A DNA stretch of 62,986 bases from Ligaoa zhengdingensis. GTDB lineage: Bacteria > Bacillota > Clostridia > Oscillospirales > Ruminococcaceae. This document shows, one piece after another, positions 53,663 through 62,879 of the stretch. Location: NCBI RefSeq assembly GCF_014384885.1, contig NZ_JACRST010000015.1, positions 1-62,986 of the forward strand, read 5' to 3'. The first letter of the stretch is position 1, and every line of letters starts with the position of its first letter. Made by a program: the position numbers and the translations under genes. The notes beneath the pieces are model-generated. The model had not been told where the DNA came from. It ran no database searches and was given only the letters and a program-made list of their open reading frames with translations.

Positions 53663-54430
53663 ATGAATAAAGCACTGCGCAAGGCGGTTATCGCCGGCAA
53701 CTGGAAGATGAACAAAACCCGCCCCGAGGCGAAGGCACTCATTGAGGAGCTCAAACCCCTCGTGGCGGACGCGGGCTGCGATGTGGTCATCTGCGTGCCC
53801 TATACCAACCTCGAAACCGCCCTGGAGCTCACCAAGGGCACCAACATCGGCGTGGGCGCGGAGAACTGCCACTGGGCGAAATCCGGCGCGTTCACCGGCG
53901 AAATTTCGGCGGATATGCTCGCGGAAATGGGCGTACAGTATGTCGTGATCGGCCATTCAGAGCGCCGCCAGTATTTCGGTGAGACCGACGTCACCGTCAA
54001 CAAGCGCGTGCGCGCGGCTCTCGACGCGGGCCTCACCGTCATCCTCTGCGTGGGCGAGCTGCTGGAGCAGCGCGAACAGGGGGTCACCGAGGAGATCGTC
54101 GGGATGCAGACCAAAATCGCGCTGCAGGGCGTCTCGGAGAAGGAGCTCAAAAAGATCATTATCGCCTACGAGCCGGTCTGGGCGATCGGTACCGGCAAGA
54201 CCGCAACCGCCGATCAGGCGGATGAGGTCAACGGCTGCATCCGCGGCGTGATCGCGAAGCTGTACGGCAAAGCTGCGGCGGATGCTGTCACGGTGCAGTA
54301 CGGCGGTTCGATGAACGCGGGCAATGCCGAGGAGCTGTTGAATAAAGAGCATGTGGACGGCGGCCTGATCGGCGGCGCGTCCCTGAAAGCGCCCGATTTT
54401 GCGGCGATTGTCAAGGCTGCCAGCCGCTAA
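53663..54430 (+). CDS. tpiA: Triosephosphate isomerase
   Basis: Interconverts dihydroxyacetone phosphate and glyceraldehyde 3-phosphate. 255 residues. AGNWKMNKT with the active-site lysine (about residue 14), catalytic His98 in VVIGHSERRQYF, catalytic Glu170 in AYEPVWAIGTGKTA (loop 6), and QYGGSMNAGNAEELL. Ribosome binding site AAAGGAGAAG 7 bases upstream. Confidence 0.98.
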   Translation: MNKALRKAVIAGNWKMNKTRPEAKALIEELKPLVADAGCDVVICVPYTNLETALELTKGTNIGVGAENCHWAKSGAFTGEISADMLAEMGVQYVVIGHSERRQYFGETDVTVNKRVRAALDAGLTVILCVGELLEQREQGVTEEIVGMQTKIALQGVSEKELKKIIIAYEPVWAIGTGKTATADQADEVNGCIRGVIAKLYGKAAADAVTVQYGGSMNAGNAEELLNKEHVDGGLIGGASLKAPDFAAIVKAASR

Positions 54431-54517
54431 GGCGGGGCAATCCGGCGGAATTTCCTGTATCTTGTATTTGGCATACCCGGTGGTTCACCGGGCCTTGCCC
54501 GGAAAGGATGGATCACT

Positions 54518-56035
54518 ATGGCAAAACGACCCCTCGCTTTGATTATTTTAGATGGCTTTGGCTACAATCCCAGCGAATACGGCAACGCGGTCAAGACGGC
54601 CAACACCCCCAACCTGGACCGGCTGTTCGCCGAATATCCGCACACCCTGATCGGCGCGTCCGGCATGGATGTGGGCCTGCCCGACGGGCAGATGGGCAAC
54701 TCCGAGGTGGGCCACACCAACATCGGTGCGGGCCGCATCGTCTATCAGGAGCTCACCCGCATCACGAAATCGATCCAGGACGGCGATTTCTTCCAGAATG
54801 AGGCGCTGCTCGGCGCGATGGAAAACTGCAAAAAGAACGGCTCCGCACTGCATCTGATGGGCCTCGTGTCGGACGGCGGCGTGCACAGCCACAACCAGCA
54901 CCTGTACGGCCTGCTGGAACTCGCCAAAAAGGCGGGGCTTTCCGAGGTATACGTCCACTGCTTCATGGATGGCCGCGACGTTCCCCCCTCCTCGGGCCGC
55001 GACTACCTCGCCGAGCTGGAGGCGAAGATGGCGGAGATCGGCGTCGGCCGCATCGCCACCGTGATGGGCCGCTACTACGCGATGGACCGCGACAACCGTT
55101 GGGAGCGCGTGGAGAAGGCGTATGCGGCGATGGTTTACGGCGAAGGCAACCAGAACCCCAGCGCCGTGGACACGATGGAGAAATCTTACGCCGATGATGT
55201 CACCGACGAATTTGTCATCCCCACCGTCTGCGCAAAGGGCGCTACCATCAAAGCGAATGATTCGGTTGTGTTCTTCAACTTCCGCCCTGACCGCGCGCGT
55301 GAGATCACCCGCACCCTCGTGGATGAGGCGTTCGAGGGCTTCCAGCGCAAAAACGGGTTCTTCCCGCTGTACTTTGTGTGCATGACCCAGTACGACGTGA
55401 CCATGCCCAATGTGCATGTCGCTTTCAAGCCGGAATCTCTTACAAATACCTTCGGCGAGTATATCTCCAACAAGGGCCTGACTCAGCTGCGCATCGCGGA
55501 AACCGAAAAATATGCCCACGTCACCTTCTTCTTCAACGGCGGCGTGGAGAAGGCTTACCAGGGTGAGGACCGTGCGCTGATCCCGTCCCCCAAGGTCGCC
55601 ACCTACGATCTCAAGCCGGAGATGAGCGCCTATGAGGTGACCGAGGAGTTGCTGGGGCGGATTGAGAGCGACAAATACGACGTAATCATCTGCAACTATG
55701 CGAACTGCGACATGGTCGGCCACACCGGCGTGTTCGAGGCAGCGGTCAAAGCGGTGGAGGCGGTTGACGCCTGCGTGGGCAAGGGGGTTTCCGCCATCTT
55801 GGCCAAGGGGGGCGCATTGCTGATCACCGCTGACCACGGAAACGCGGATAAGATGTACGAGGAGGACGGCTCGCCGTTCACCGCGCACACCACCAATCCG
55901 GTGCCGTTCCTGGTGGTGGGGTATCCCTGCGAGTTGCGTGAGGGCGGCCGCCTGGCCGATATCGCCCCCACTATGTTAAAGGTTTTGGGTCTGGAACAGC
56001 CCCCGGAGATCACCGGCGAGTCGATTATCCGCTAA
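54518..56035 (+). CDS. gpmI: 2,3-bisphosphoglycerate-independent phosphoglycerate mutase
   Basis: Interconverts 3- and 2-phosphoglycerate using two Mn ions. 505 residues. LIILDGFGYNPSEYGNAV, nucleophile Ser62 in GQMGNSEVGHTNIGAGR, GLVSDGGVHSHNQHL, HCFMDGRDVPPSSG, NFRPDRAREITR, and metal ligands in CNYANCDMVGHTG and ITADHGNADKM. Completes the lower-glycolysis operon started by pgk; enolase is not present downstream. Confidence 0.98.
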   Translation: MAKRPLALIILDGFGYNPSEYGNAVKTANTPNLDRLFAEYPHTLIGASGMDVGLPDGQMGNSEVGHTNIGAGRIVYQELTRITKSIQDGDFFQNEALLGAMENCKKNGSALHLMGLVSDGGVHSHNQHLYGLLELAKKAGLSEVYVHCFMDGRDVPPSSGRDYLAELEAKMAEIGVGRIATVMGRYYAMDRDNRWERVEKAYAAMVYGEGNQNPSAVDTMEKSYADDVTDEFVIPTVCAKGATIKANDSVVFFNFRPDRAREITRTLVDEAFEGFQRKNGFFPLYFVCMTQYDVTMPNVHVAFKPESLTNTFGEYISNKGLTQLRIAETEKYAHVTFFFNGGVEKAYQGEDRALIPSPKVATYDLKPEMSAYEVTEELLGRIESDKYDVIICNYANCDMVGHTGVFEAAVKAVEAVDACVGKGVSAILAKGGALLITADHGNADKMYEEDGSPFTAHTTNPVPFLVVGYPCELREGGRLADIAPTMLKVLGLEQPPEITGESIIR

Positions 56036-56056
56036 TTCATTCGGAGCATAAATGCA

Positions 56057-56097
56057 AAGGGCCTGCGTATACTACCATGGAAACGCAGGCCTTTTGT
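56057..56097 (+). terminator. Terminator of the glycolytic operon
   Basis: AAGGGCCTGCGT pairs with ACGCAGGCCTTT (one bulge), followed by TGTTTTATT. Confidence 0.75.
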
Positions 56098-56195
56098 TTT
56101 ATTGAAAAAATGCTTGTTATTTTGCGCCAGTGGGCTTATAATAAAACCAGTTTCGCTGGAAAAAATAAACTCTGAGGATGAAAGGAGGCCCTCCT

Positions 56196-56465
56196 ATGAA
56201 AAAAGGAACCTTGGTATCAATCATCATCGCGCTGATTGCGGTGGCAGGCGCACTGCTCGGGCTGGTGGCCTATATGAGAAGCCGCAGATGCCTTGAGTGC
56301 GGCGATGTCGAGGAGGATTATGTTCCGGACGCGCAGGGTGATTACGATATGGAATACTATGTCGACGATCAGCCCGAGGCGGTGTCGGAGGCAGCGACCT
56401 CCCCCGAGTATGTGTCCGCTCCGGTGGACGATACCAGCGTGGAAGGCGACGATATCACCGAGTGA
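56196..56465 (+). CDS. Small membrane protein of unknown function
   Basis: 89 residues from ATG 56196. One N-terminal transmembrane helix (about 5-24, TLVSIIIALIAVAGALLGLVAY), a basic turn with CLEC, then a strongly acidic tail (many Asp/Glu, few bases). The ribosome binding site AAAGGAGG (56180-56187) can pair with the following CTCCT to form a small AGGAG-GCC-CTCCT hairpin, which might lower translation. No family recognised. Confidence 0.75.
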   Translation: MKKGTLVSIIIALIAVAGALLGLVAYMRSRRCLECGDVEEDYVPDAQGDYDMEYYVDDQPEAVSEAATSPEYVSAPVDDTSVEGDDITE

Positions 56466-56477
56466 GAAAAGAGCAAA

Positions 56478-56519
56478 AATACCCTTTGTAAAAAAAATTA
56501 CAAAGGGTATTGCTTTTTC
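56478..56519 (+). terminator. Terminator after the small membrane protein
   Basis: AATACCCTTTGTAA pairs with TTACAAAGGGTATT, followed by GCTTTTTC. The -35 of the tRNA-Met promoter begins inside its 3' flank. Confidence 0.8.
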
Positions 56520-56538
56520 TAATTAGATATAGTATAAT
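56510..56538 (+). promoter_or_regulatory. Promoter of initiator tRNA
   Basis: TTGCTT, 17-base spacer, TATAAT, ending 24 bases before the mature tRNA. Confidence 0.75.
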
Positions 56539-56562
56539 AATAAAGCACTCAAAATTAGATAT

Positions 56563-56639
<77 letters not shown>

Positions 56640-56641
56640 CC

Positions 56642-56685
56642 AGACAGAGTCTGGACGCAGTTCGCGTTCGGACTCTGTCTTTTTG
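56642..56685 (+). terminator. Terminator after initiator tRNA
   Basis: AGACAGAGTC pairs with GACTCTGTCT (extended inside by CTGGA/TTCGG), followed by TTTTTG. Confidence 0.85.
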
Positions 56686-56915
56686 TTCGGATAAGGCGCC
56701 CGCAACGGAGATGGAATCTAAAATGTCCGCCCCTTCTATTAAAAAACGCCAGAGAAGTAGTTTCCTCCGGCGTTTTTTATATCAGGGAAAACCATGCGAT
56801 AGTCGCGTGGTGGGTTTAAGCGATGGAAACTCCCGAAGGGACTACCGTTGCCCCCTCTGTTTCGGGATGCCAATTTCATATGAATTGTGAGAAAATATTT
56901 ATTTTAAAAAACAGA

Positions 56916-56952
56916 ACCCGGCGTATCCTGTAAAGGATGCGCCGGGTATTTC
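56916..56952 (-). terminator. Terminator of the LURP-one-related gene
   Basis: Minus-strand stem ACCCGGCGCATCC / GGATACGCCGGGT with one mismatch and a 6-base loop; TTTTTT follows four bases later. Confidence 0.7.
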
Positions 56953-57022
56953 TTGTGTTCAGCAAAAAATGAAATGGCATGTAACTTCATCCGTAAAAGG
57001 CATGGGAAAGAAAGCGTGTCGC

Positions 57023-57496
57023 TTAGTCGTTGCCGGAAGAGCATTTCGCCGCATCGATTGCGAGCACGATCATCAGAGAATAGAGGACATTTTCCGGCTT
57101 TACTACGTCGATTTCATAGGTATCGGTGAAGTTCCACAGCCGCTTGGAGGCGCGCATGATGGTTTCACTGCCGTTCATCACCTCGTAATCCCATTGCCAG
57201 AAGTTCCCTTCCACCGTCCATCCGTTAAAATCCAGCGTGAATTTTGGCCGGAAGAAGGTGAACTCCTTGCGGATTTCCCCCATCAGTTGATCCGCTACAT
57301 AGATGCGGAATCGGGGCAAAAAGGTCAATACCTCTTCCTTCACAGTGCCAAGGTGCAGGCCCGCCATGTTGTAGATTTCGAGACAGTGCCCCCATGAGAT
57401 TCGTCCCTCAACTTGGAACACCACATTGCCCGTCTCATCAAAAATATCGTAGCTGTCCAACCACGAAAAAAAGCGTTGTTTAAAAAGCAGTTTCAT
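57023..57496 (-). CDS. LURP-one-related (Tubby-like) family protein
   Basis: 157 residues from ATG 57496 with GGAAGGGG 8 bases upstream. A 12-stranded beta-barrel pattern: KLLFKQRFFSWLDSYDIFDETGNVVFQVEG, LGTVKEEVLTFLPRFRIYV, FTLDFNGWTVEGNFWQWDYEV, RLWNFTDTYEIDV and a hydrophobic C-terminal helix (NVLYSLMIVLAIDA). Prokaryotic members are common in Firmicutes; their role is unknown, with lipid or phosphoinositide binding proposed by analogy with Tubby/scramblase. Confidence 0.87.
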   Translation of the reverse strand: MKLLFKQRFFSWLDSYDIFDETGNVVFQVEGRISWGHCLEIYNMAGLHLGTVKEEVLTFLPRFRIYVADQLMGEIRKEFTFFRPKFTLDFNGWTVEGNFWQWDYEVMNGSETIMRASKRLWNFTDTYEIDVVKPENVLYSLMIVLAIDAAKCSSGND

Positions 57497-57585
57497 CGTT
57501 TGATCCCCTTCCAATGCATCATCGGCGAAACTATCTACCTGTAAAAGTATAAGCCGCCTGTGCATTTCCATTTGCGGCTATTATA

Positions 57586-58935
57586 TCACACCGGGCGAAT
57601 TGGCGAAACAGGGGAGTTTTTCTGCTTTTCGCCGGGGAAGGAGCGGCGCAGTGCAAATATCCCGGCAACAGAGGCGATTGCCTCCGCGCAAGGGAAGGAA
57701 AGCCATACCCCGTTCATCCCCCAGAGGGCGGCCAACGCAAACACCGCTGGGAGGATCGCCACACACCCCCGCAGAATGCAGACCGCAAAGGCAGGGCGCG
57801 GCTGCGCGACTGCGCTGAGATAGGCGGACGTGACAATGTTGAAGCCTGCGAACAGGAATCCGGCGAAGTAAAGCAGAAGGCCGTCTTTGGCGAGCGCCGC
57901 CAGCTGCGGGTCGGCCTCCCGGTTGAAGATCGCGACCAGCCCGTCCGAAAACAGGCAGGCCACGAGATACAGAAGGACGGCCAACACGACCGACAACAGG
58001 ACGGCATAACGCAACAACTGGCTCAGTTCTACATACTGTGCGCGGCCATAACTGCTGCTGACCAGCGGCTGTAGTCCTTGGGCGATCCCTGTGAAGATGG
58101 AGATGACGACCAGAGAGAGATTGGCGACCACGCTGTAGGCGGCGACCCCGATGTTTCCCGACAGGCGCAGGATGACCAGGTTGAAGACGATCAGCACAAG
58201 GCCGGACGCGAGTTCAGTGATCAGCGAGGAGAGACCGAGCGAGCACAGGTCAAGCGCGCAAGCTGGGTCGGGCCGGATACGGCGCAGGTGGAACCCGTTG
58301 CGCCGCTTTACGATATGGATGGACAGAACAGCCATGCCGAGGATCGGGGCGAGGCCGGTTGCGAGGGCGGCGCCGAAGATGCCCATATCGAGGGGGAAGA
58401 TGAGGATGTAATCCAGCAGCACATTGCTCAGGCTGCCCGCCAGCATGGCAGCCATGGCGAGGTGAGGGTTGCCGTCATTGCGAACAAAGGCCAGCATCAG
58501 GTTGTTGAGGATGAAAAATGGAGAGAAGCAGAGGACGGTTTTCAGGTAGAGAGCGGTCATGTCGAGGATCAGCCCATCCGCGCCGAGCAGGCGGCTGATC
58601 GGCGTGGAAAGAAAGAGGCCGGCCGCCGCAAACAGGAATCCGGCGGCGATTGCCAGTACTACTGAGTGGGTAAAGACACGGTTTGCCGCATCGTGCTTCC
58701 CCTGCGATTTCCAAATGGCGTACCGCGTCGCGCCGCCCACCCCGATCATCAGGCCGGTGCCCTGGATGAAGCTGTATCCCGAGATTGCAAGCCCCAGGGC
58801 GGTGAGACCGTTTGTGCCAAGCCCCTTGGCAACAAAGAAGGTGTCGGCCAGGATGTAACAGGACAGGCCGATCATGCCGAGCACATTAAGCGAGACAAAA
58901 TGCGTAAAATCCTTGAGAATGGCGTTGGGTTTCAT
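57586..58935 (-). CDS. MATE family efflux transporter
   Basis: 449 residues from ATG 58935 (GGAGT near the start; upstream in-frame codons lack conserved sequence). About 12 membrane helices. MATE features: SCYILADTFFVAKGLGTNGLTALGLAISGYSF in the first bundle and a second bundle repeating the pattern (VAAYSVVANLSLVVISIFTGIAQGLQPLVS). Such proteins export drugs or toxic metabolites with H+ or Na+. Substrate unknown. Confidence 0.92.
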   Translation of the reverse strand: MKPNAILKDFTHFVSLNVLGMIGLSCYILADTFFVAKGLGTNGLTALGLAISGYSFIQGTGLMIGVGGATRYAIWKSQGKHDAANRVFTHSVVLAIAAGFLFAAAGLFLSTPISRLLGADGLILDMTALYLKTVLCFSPFFILNNLMLAFVRNDGNPHLAMAAMLAGSLSNVLLDYILIFPLDMGIFGAALATGLAPILGMAVLSIHIVKRRNGFHLRRIRPDPACALDLCSLGLSSLITELASGLVLIVFNLVILRLSGNIGVAAYSVVANLSLVVISIFTGIAQGLQPLVSSSYGRAQYVELSQLLRYAVLLSVVLAVLLYLVACLFSDGLVAIFNREADPQLAALAKDGLLLYFAGFLFAGFNIVTSAYLSAVAQPRPAFAVCILRGCVAILPAVFALAALWGMNGVWLSFPCAEAIASVAGIFALRRSFPGEKQKNSPVSPIRPV

Positions 58936-59252
58936 CGATAACTCCTTTCGCTGCCGCGCATGGATAAAGATAATAGAAGTGTGTCCCTGCCCACACGAAA
59001 ATCTGACAGGAATAAATTGTAATGGAATGGCCGGAACATGCCTTATCACAGAAAAAACGCCCGAATTTTCATACCTTCAAAGGCCTACGGTATGAAATCC
59101 GAACGCTCATCAAGCGGCTTTACCCGGCGGTAAAGCGAGGAAATACGTTTAAAAACGCATTCCTCAAAATTCAATTTTAAGACGAAACTCAGTTTAACAG
59201 AAAGCGAAACAAAAGGCAAATGTGAATTTATCCCACCTCGGCAGAAAAACAA
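58936..59252. other. Intergenic region with two inverted repeats
   Basis: 317 bases between two minus-strand genes. It holds GGCTTTACC-CGGC-GGTAAAGC (about 59116-59136) and an imperfect dyad 59137-59165 (GAGGAAATACGTTT facing AAACGCATTCCTC). They may be operators of the MATE gene or parts of the 3' end of the CorA-like transcript's neighbour; no gene seen. Confidence 0.4.
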
Positions 59253-60164
59253 TCACCAAAAACGCTTTTTCTTAAAAAACCAGATACAGAACAGCAGGAT
59301 TGCGGCGCTCAACAGGCAGACCGCGGGATATCCAAAGCGCCAGGAGAGCTCTGGCATATGGACAAAATTCATTCCATACCAGCCGGCGATCAGCGAGAGG
59401 GGGAGAAAGATCGTGGTGACAATCGTCAGAATCTTCATAATCTTATTTTGCCGGATATCGATTTGCGCTTGATAGACCTCCCGAATCTGCATGGAATACT
59501 CACGCAGCATCTGTGTCTCCTGCCGCAGCCGTTCAGCACGTTCCGCGAACAGCCGGAGTGCCCGCAGCTCCTTTTCAGAAAAAAAGGAGTCGGCATTTTC
59601 CTGAATAGAGACCGACAGATCCGCCAACTGGCTGTAGTAATGAGAAAAAGCCGCCAGTTCCTTGCGCAGGCCCATCATCCTGTGATCAAAATGTTCGGTG
59701 GAATCCGAAAGGACCGCACTCTCCATCCGCTCAGCGCGGTTCTCCAGCTCCTCCAGATAGGTGAGGTCATTTCCGATCAGATAGTTCAAAAGGTCGCAGA
59801 ACACAAGCCCCGCGTCGATGGGCCCCCTGCTTTTCACCGATTGAAAGGTGAGCAGATAGGCGGACAGAAAGCTGTCGTCACCGATTAGAAGCAGGTTGCC
59901 ATCCCATAGAAAAAAAGAGATGCCCTGCTTTCTTTTTGATTCACCCTTGCCTGGAATGAGCAGGGTGCCGTACAGATAGTCCGCTTCGTTTTCCACTTTG
60001 CAGAAACGGACCGTTTTTAAAAGGAGCGGGCGGTAGGCCGCAAACCGGTCGGGAAGAAAAGAAAGGGAGGCTTCCTCCTGCGGGAGCAACCCCAGGACAT
60101 GGTCCCAGGTGATTTCTTTGTCCTCCGGCCACGGCTCCAAATTTTCACCGAGTGTATAAAACAT
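59253..60164 (-). CDS. CorA-family divalent metal ion transporter
   Basis: 303 residues. The N-terminal cytoplasmic alpha/beta domain (about 1-110) is followed by a long helical stalk (LEELENRAERMESAVLSD through LREYSMQIREVYQAQIDIRQNKIMKILTIV). Two C-terminal helices carry the signature YGMNFVHMPEL in the loop, then FKKKRFW. The GMN motif defines CorA-type Mg2+/Co2+ channels. Translation start lacks a strong ribosome binding site (GAGGTGATCGG upstream is acceptable). Confidence 0.92.
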   Translation of the reverse strand: MFYTLGENLEPWPEDKEITWDHVLGLLPQEEASLSFLPDRFAAYRPLLLKTVRFCKVENEADYLYGTLLIPGKGESKRKQGISFFLWDGNLLLIGDDSFLSAYLLTFQSVKSRGPIDAGLVFCDLLNYLIGNDLTYLEELENRAERMESAVLSDSTEHFDHRMMGLRKELAAFSHYYSQLADLSVSIQENADSFFSEKELRALRLFAERAERLRQETQMLREYSMQIREVYQAQIDIRQNKIMKILTIVTTIFLPLSLIAGWYGMNFVHMPELSWRFGYPAVCLLSAAILLFCIWFFKKKRFW

Positions 60165-60245
60165 CCGATCACCTCACAGTTCCATTTTAACCGGTGCCGC
60201 AGGATTTGCAAGAGAAAAATATTTCAAAAGATTTGGACGAAGGTG

Positions 60246-60274
60246 TTTTCATCCACCTAAAAATATGCTATAAT
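60246..60274 (+). promoter_or_regulatory. Promoter of tRNA-Arg
   Basis: TTTTCA, 17-base spacer, TATAAT; transcription would begin about 55 bases before the tRNA. Confidence 0.55.
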
Positions 60275-60336
60275 AATTAGGCGCTATCAAAATGATGATC
60301 TGCTGGACGGTGGAACATCAGGTAGCAACCCAATAC

Positions 60337-60413
60337 GCGCCCGTAGCTCAGCTGGATAGAGCGTTGGACTCCGACTCCAAAGGTCGCAGATTCGAATTCT
60401 GTCGGGCGTACCA
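60337..60413 (+). tRNA. tRNA-Arg (CCG)
   Basis: 77 bases with encoded CCA. Acceptor GCGCCCG pairs with CGGGCGT (one G-T); anticodon stem TTGGA/TCCAA with loop CTCCGAC, so the anticodon is CCG. T-loop TTCGAAT. Confidence 0.94.
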
Positions 60414-60432
60414 GCAGGTTGGACCTGCACCC

Positions 60433-60470
60433 AAATCGCGCTTCAGGACCTCCCTGAGGCGCGATTTTTT
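60433..60470 (+). terminator. Terminator after tRNA-Arg
   Basis: AAATCGCGC and TCAGG pair with CCTGA and GCGCGATTT around a short loop, followed by TTTT. Confidence 0.85.
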
Positions 60471-60503
60471 GTCCGCGCCAGGGCACGTTTTCCAAAACAG
60501 TAT

Positions 60504-60546
60504 AAAATCCCCCGCCTATTTTGCAAGATGGGCGGGGGATTTTTCT
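60504..60546. terminator. Bidirectional terminator facing the pseudogene
   Basis: AAATCCCCCGCC pairs with GGCGGGGGATTT, with T-runs on both strands; it lies 12 bases beyond the end of the minus-strand pseudogene. Confidence 0.8.
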
Positions 60547-60557
60547 ATCGGCTATAT

Positions 60558-62457
60558 CTAGTTTTTGAATTTTTTCTGGAGCATGAGATAGCTCACGCCG
60601 CCGCTTGCTGCGCGCCGCCGATCGTCTCGTTCGCACTGTTCGCTTCGCCAGCAGCGCCTTCGCTTCCGCCTGCGCTGCTTGCACCGCATTCCAGCTTGCC
60701 GCCGTGTATCGCGCCGTGTTCAGCTCATTCACTTCGGCCACCGCCTGCGCCAGGCGCACCTTCGCGATCGCTCTGGTCAGCTCCGCTGCCATATCGTCGA
60801 GACCTTTCTGGGTTGCTTCATCGCTCTCGCACAGCGCTTCCGCTTTGGCCACCAGCTCGGCCAGGCCGGTCTTGCTCGCCTCGTCGTACTTGCTGTCAGC
60901 CAGGATCTCCTTCGCCAGCTTGAGCGCTGCGTTGATCGCCGCATAGTTGAACTCGCTCTGCAATGCGTTGATTGCGGCTGTCAGCTTGCTGCACGCCTCT
61001 GCGATCATCGCCTCGGTCGCGTTGCCGTTTGCTTCCACTGCCTTCGCCTCGGTCAACACCGCTTGCAGGTTCGCCCAACTGCTCGGGCGGTAGTTGCCTT
61101 CTTCCAATGCGTCCGCCGCTGCGATCAGCTGTCTCAGCAGGGTCTTATCCGCTTTCACCAGTTCGGTGATCCTGGTCATCACCGCTTCGTACTCGGTGTT
61201 GATCTCAGCCTGCGTCGCGTCCGCGTTATCCAGCACCGCTTTCGCGCTGTTCACTGCCACCTGTAGCGCTTCCTTCGTGGCCGCAGTCAGGCTTTCGTCC
61301 TTCAACAGGTCTTCCGCGATCTCGACCGCCAGCGTAAGCAGGCTCTTGTCGGGCGCATAGGTCAGGCCGTCGCGCGCCGCTACCAGCGCGAGGTAGGCAT
61401 CGAACACCTGGCTTTCGGTTGCAGCCACGTCAGCAACGACCGTCTTCGCTGCATTCAGCGCATCGGTCAGAGCTTTCCAGCTCTCTGCGGTGTAGCGGTC
61501 TTTGTCGTATTTCCCCTCGACCGTCGCGATCAGCGCCTTCAGCGAAGTCTTGTCTACGTCGGAGGGCTGCTCGCCCGTCACGGTAACGGTGCAGACAGCG
61601 GTTTCCGAAGTGCCGGTCATCGTTCCGCTCACCGTGAATGTGTCGGGTCTTCCATATTGGTCCTCTGTGACGGCATCCCAGACCACCGGATAGACCGCTG
61701 TTTCCTGTGCGCCGTAGCCCACAGTCACCGTTTCCGGCAGTACAGGGGCTGTACCCAGAGCGGTTTCCACCGCGGCGGGTTCCACATGGGAGATCGGCTT
61801 GAGTACAAATGCATCCACAGCCAGATACTTGCTTGCGATGCCGCCCTCACCGGGAACCACCAGACGAACGGTGTGCTCCCGATCCTCCAACCCATTCACC
61901 GCGTATACACTTTCGCTGCTCACGCCGACGCTGGTGTTGGGCGCGTTGAGATCCAGGGTCGTCAGTTTTACCCCATCGAGATAGACGTCTACCGTGGTGA
62001 AATTGGTCTCATGGTAAGCCAGCCATTCAAAGGCGGTCCCGGTAAAAATGAAAGCCGGTGAGATCGGCTTTTTCCGCCGGACGGTCCAGCTCCGGGGGCG
62101 CGAACAGGAACTCCCATTCCTGCCCGTCTGCAGAGTTCAGTCCGAAATCGCGACCCCGCCGAGCGGGGAATTTTTCGCTGCCGCAAGGTTCGGCTGGACT
62201 TCACTGTTTCCTTCAAACGGGATTTCAATTTCTGTAAGGGGCGCTTCTTGCGGCTGCTCGCCGCCTGTGGCCGGTGTTTCGGCATCCGGCAGCGGCTGGT
62301 TAGTTTCCTCCAGTGGCATTGGATCGACCAAGGTGCCCTCCGCCTGCGGCGGAATAGGGTTCTCCTGTAGGCCGAACACTGCGGTCGTACCCAGCTGCGC
62401 CACAAGCGCTCCGGCCATTATTATGCCGAGCGCTCTGTGGACGAGTTTCCTTTTCAT
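60558..62457 (-). pseudogene. Decayed surface protein with FIVAR repeats (paralogue of the giant gene)
   Basis: It begins at ATG 62457 with a signal peptide (MKRKLVHRALGIIMAGALV...) and a Pro/Glu-rich linker, then hits a TGA at 62137-62139. A related reading continues in another frame (GLNSADGQEWEFLFAPPEL). A third frame gives a carbohydrate-binding-like module (FIFTGTAFEWLAYHE, VDVYLDGVKL), a bacterial Ig-like part and several FIVAR repeats. At 60644-60655 the frame is lost by a deletion at the direct repeat CTGCTGGCGAA. A second deletion at CGGCGGCG removes the membrane helix. The original end is still readable as VSYLMLQKKFKN and stop at 60558-60560. No catalytic domain remains. Confidence 0.82.
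60644..61563 (-). repeat. FIVAR-coding segment duplicated from the giant gene (inverted copy of 20825-21741)
   Basis: Reverse complement is 92-100% identical in the blocks compared by eye with 20825-21741, including a perfect 60-base block at 61261-61320. Confidence 0.85.
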
Positions 62458-62793
62458 GTGAACCATCCTCTCTCTTCATAACAAAAAAGGGATTTTAGCC
62501 CTCTTTTTTAACATCATAACAATTTATTTAGCGAAAACGAATGCACAAAACGGAAAGATATATATTTATCGGAAAAATGGAAGAAAAAGTTTTGGCCGCT
62601 TTTTGGGACAGATTCAATAAAACAGTTCTCTTTTTATAAGGGTATAACCTATCTAAAATAAGTACTTCGGTCAGACGAAGAACCCGATATCTTGACGGAT
62701 GGTCAAATAGTTCCTATAATAGAGGAAAATCCTTTTGGAGTGGCAAGCCTAAGCACAATTCGAGATTTTTTTAACTTTTTTGCCAAAAGAGTA
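62458..62793. other. Intergenic region between pseudogene and rRNA-type promoters
   Basis: About 336 AT-rich bases. The part next to the pseudogene holds its ribosome binding site (GAGAGAGGA) and a small leader hairpin at 62483-62509 (AAAAAAGaGGG / CCCTTTTTT read on the minus strand), which looks like a weak attenuator about 26 bases before the start codon. No gene recognised. Confidence 0.45.
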
Positions 62794-62822
62794 TTGACAA
62801 AGGGGGAGGGGCGTGGTAATAT
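62794..62822 (+). promoter_or_regulatory. Upstream tandem promoter (rRNA-type P1)
   Basis: TTGACA, 17-base spacer, TAATAT. Confidence 0.7.
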
Positions 62823-62879
62823 AAATAAGCTGTCCGACGGGGTGAGCGAAAGCGAGCCAGAAGCATTGAAAAAAAGTGC

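Larger units (their letters stand above)
56640..57022. other. Intergenic stretch with terminators, no gene recognised
   Basis: 383 bases. It holds the tRNA terminator, a further hairpin with T-run at 56741-56778 (AAAAAACGCC / GGCGTTTTTT), and a minus-strand terminator at 56916-56952. The piece 56780-56910 between them has no ribosome binding site or recognised motif. Bounded by two terminators, it could hold a small RNA or a gene remnant. Confidence 0.45.

Noticed and set aside
60277..61923. A 548-residue intact FIVAR protein
   Set aside because: Its beginning is a GTG inside a module and its last 90 residues are out-of-frame translation through a deletion, a terminator and an antisense tRNA; treated as part of a pseudogene.
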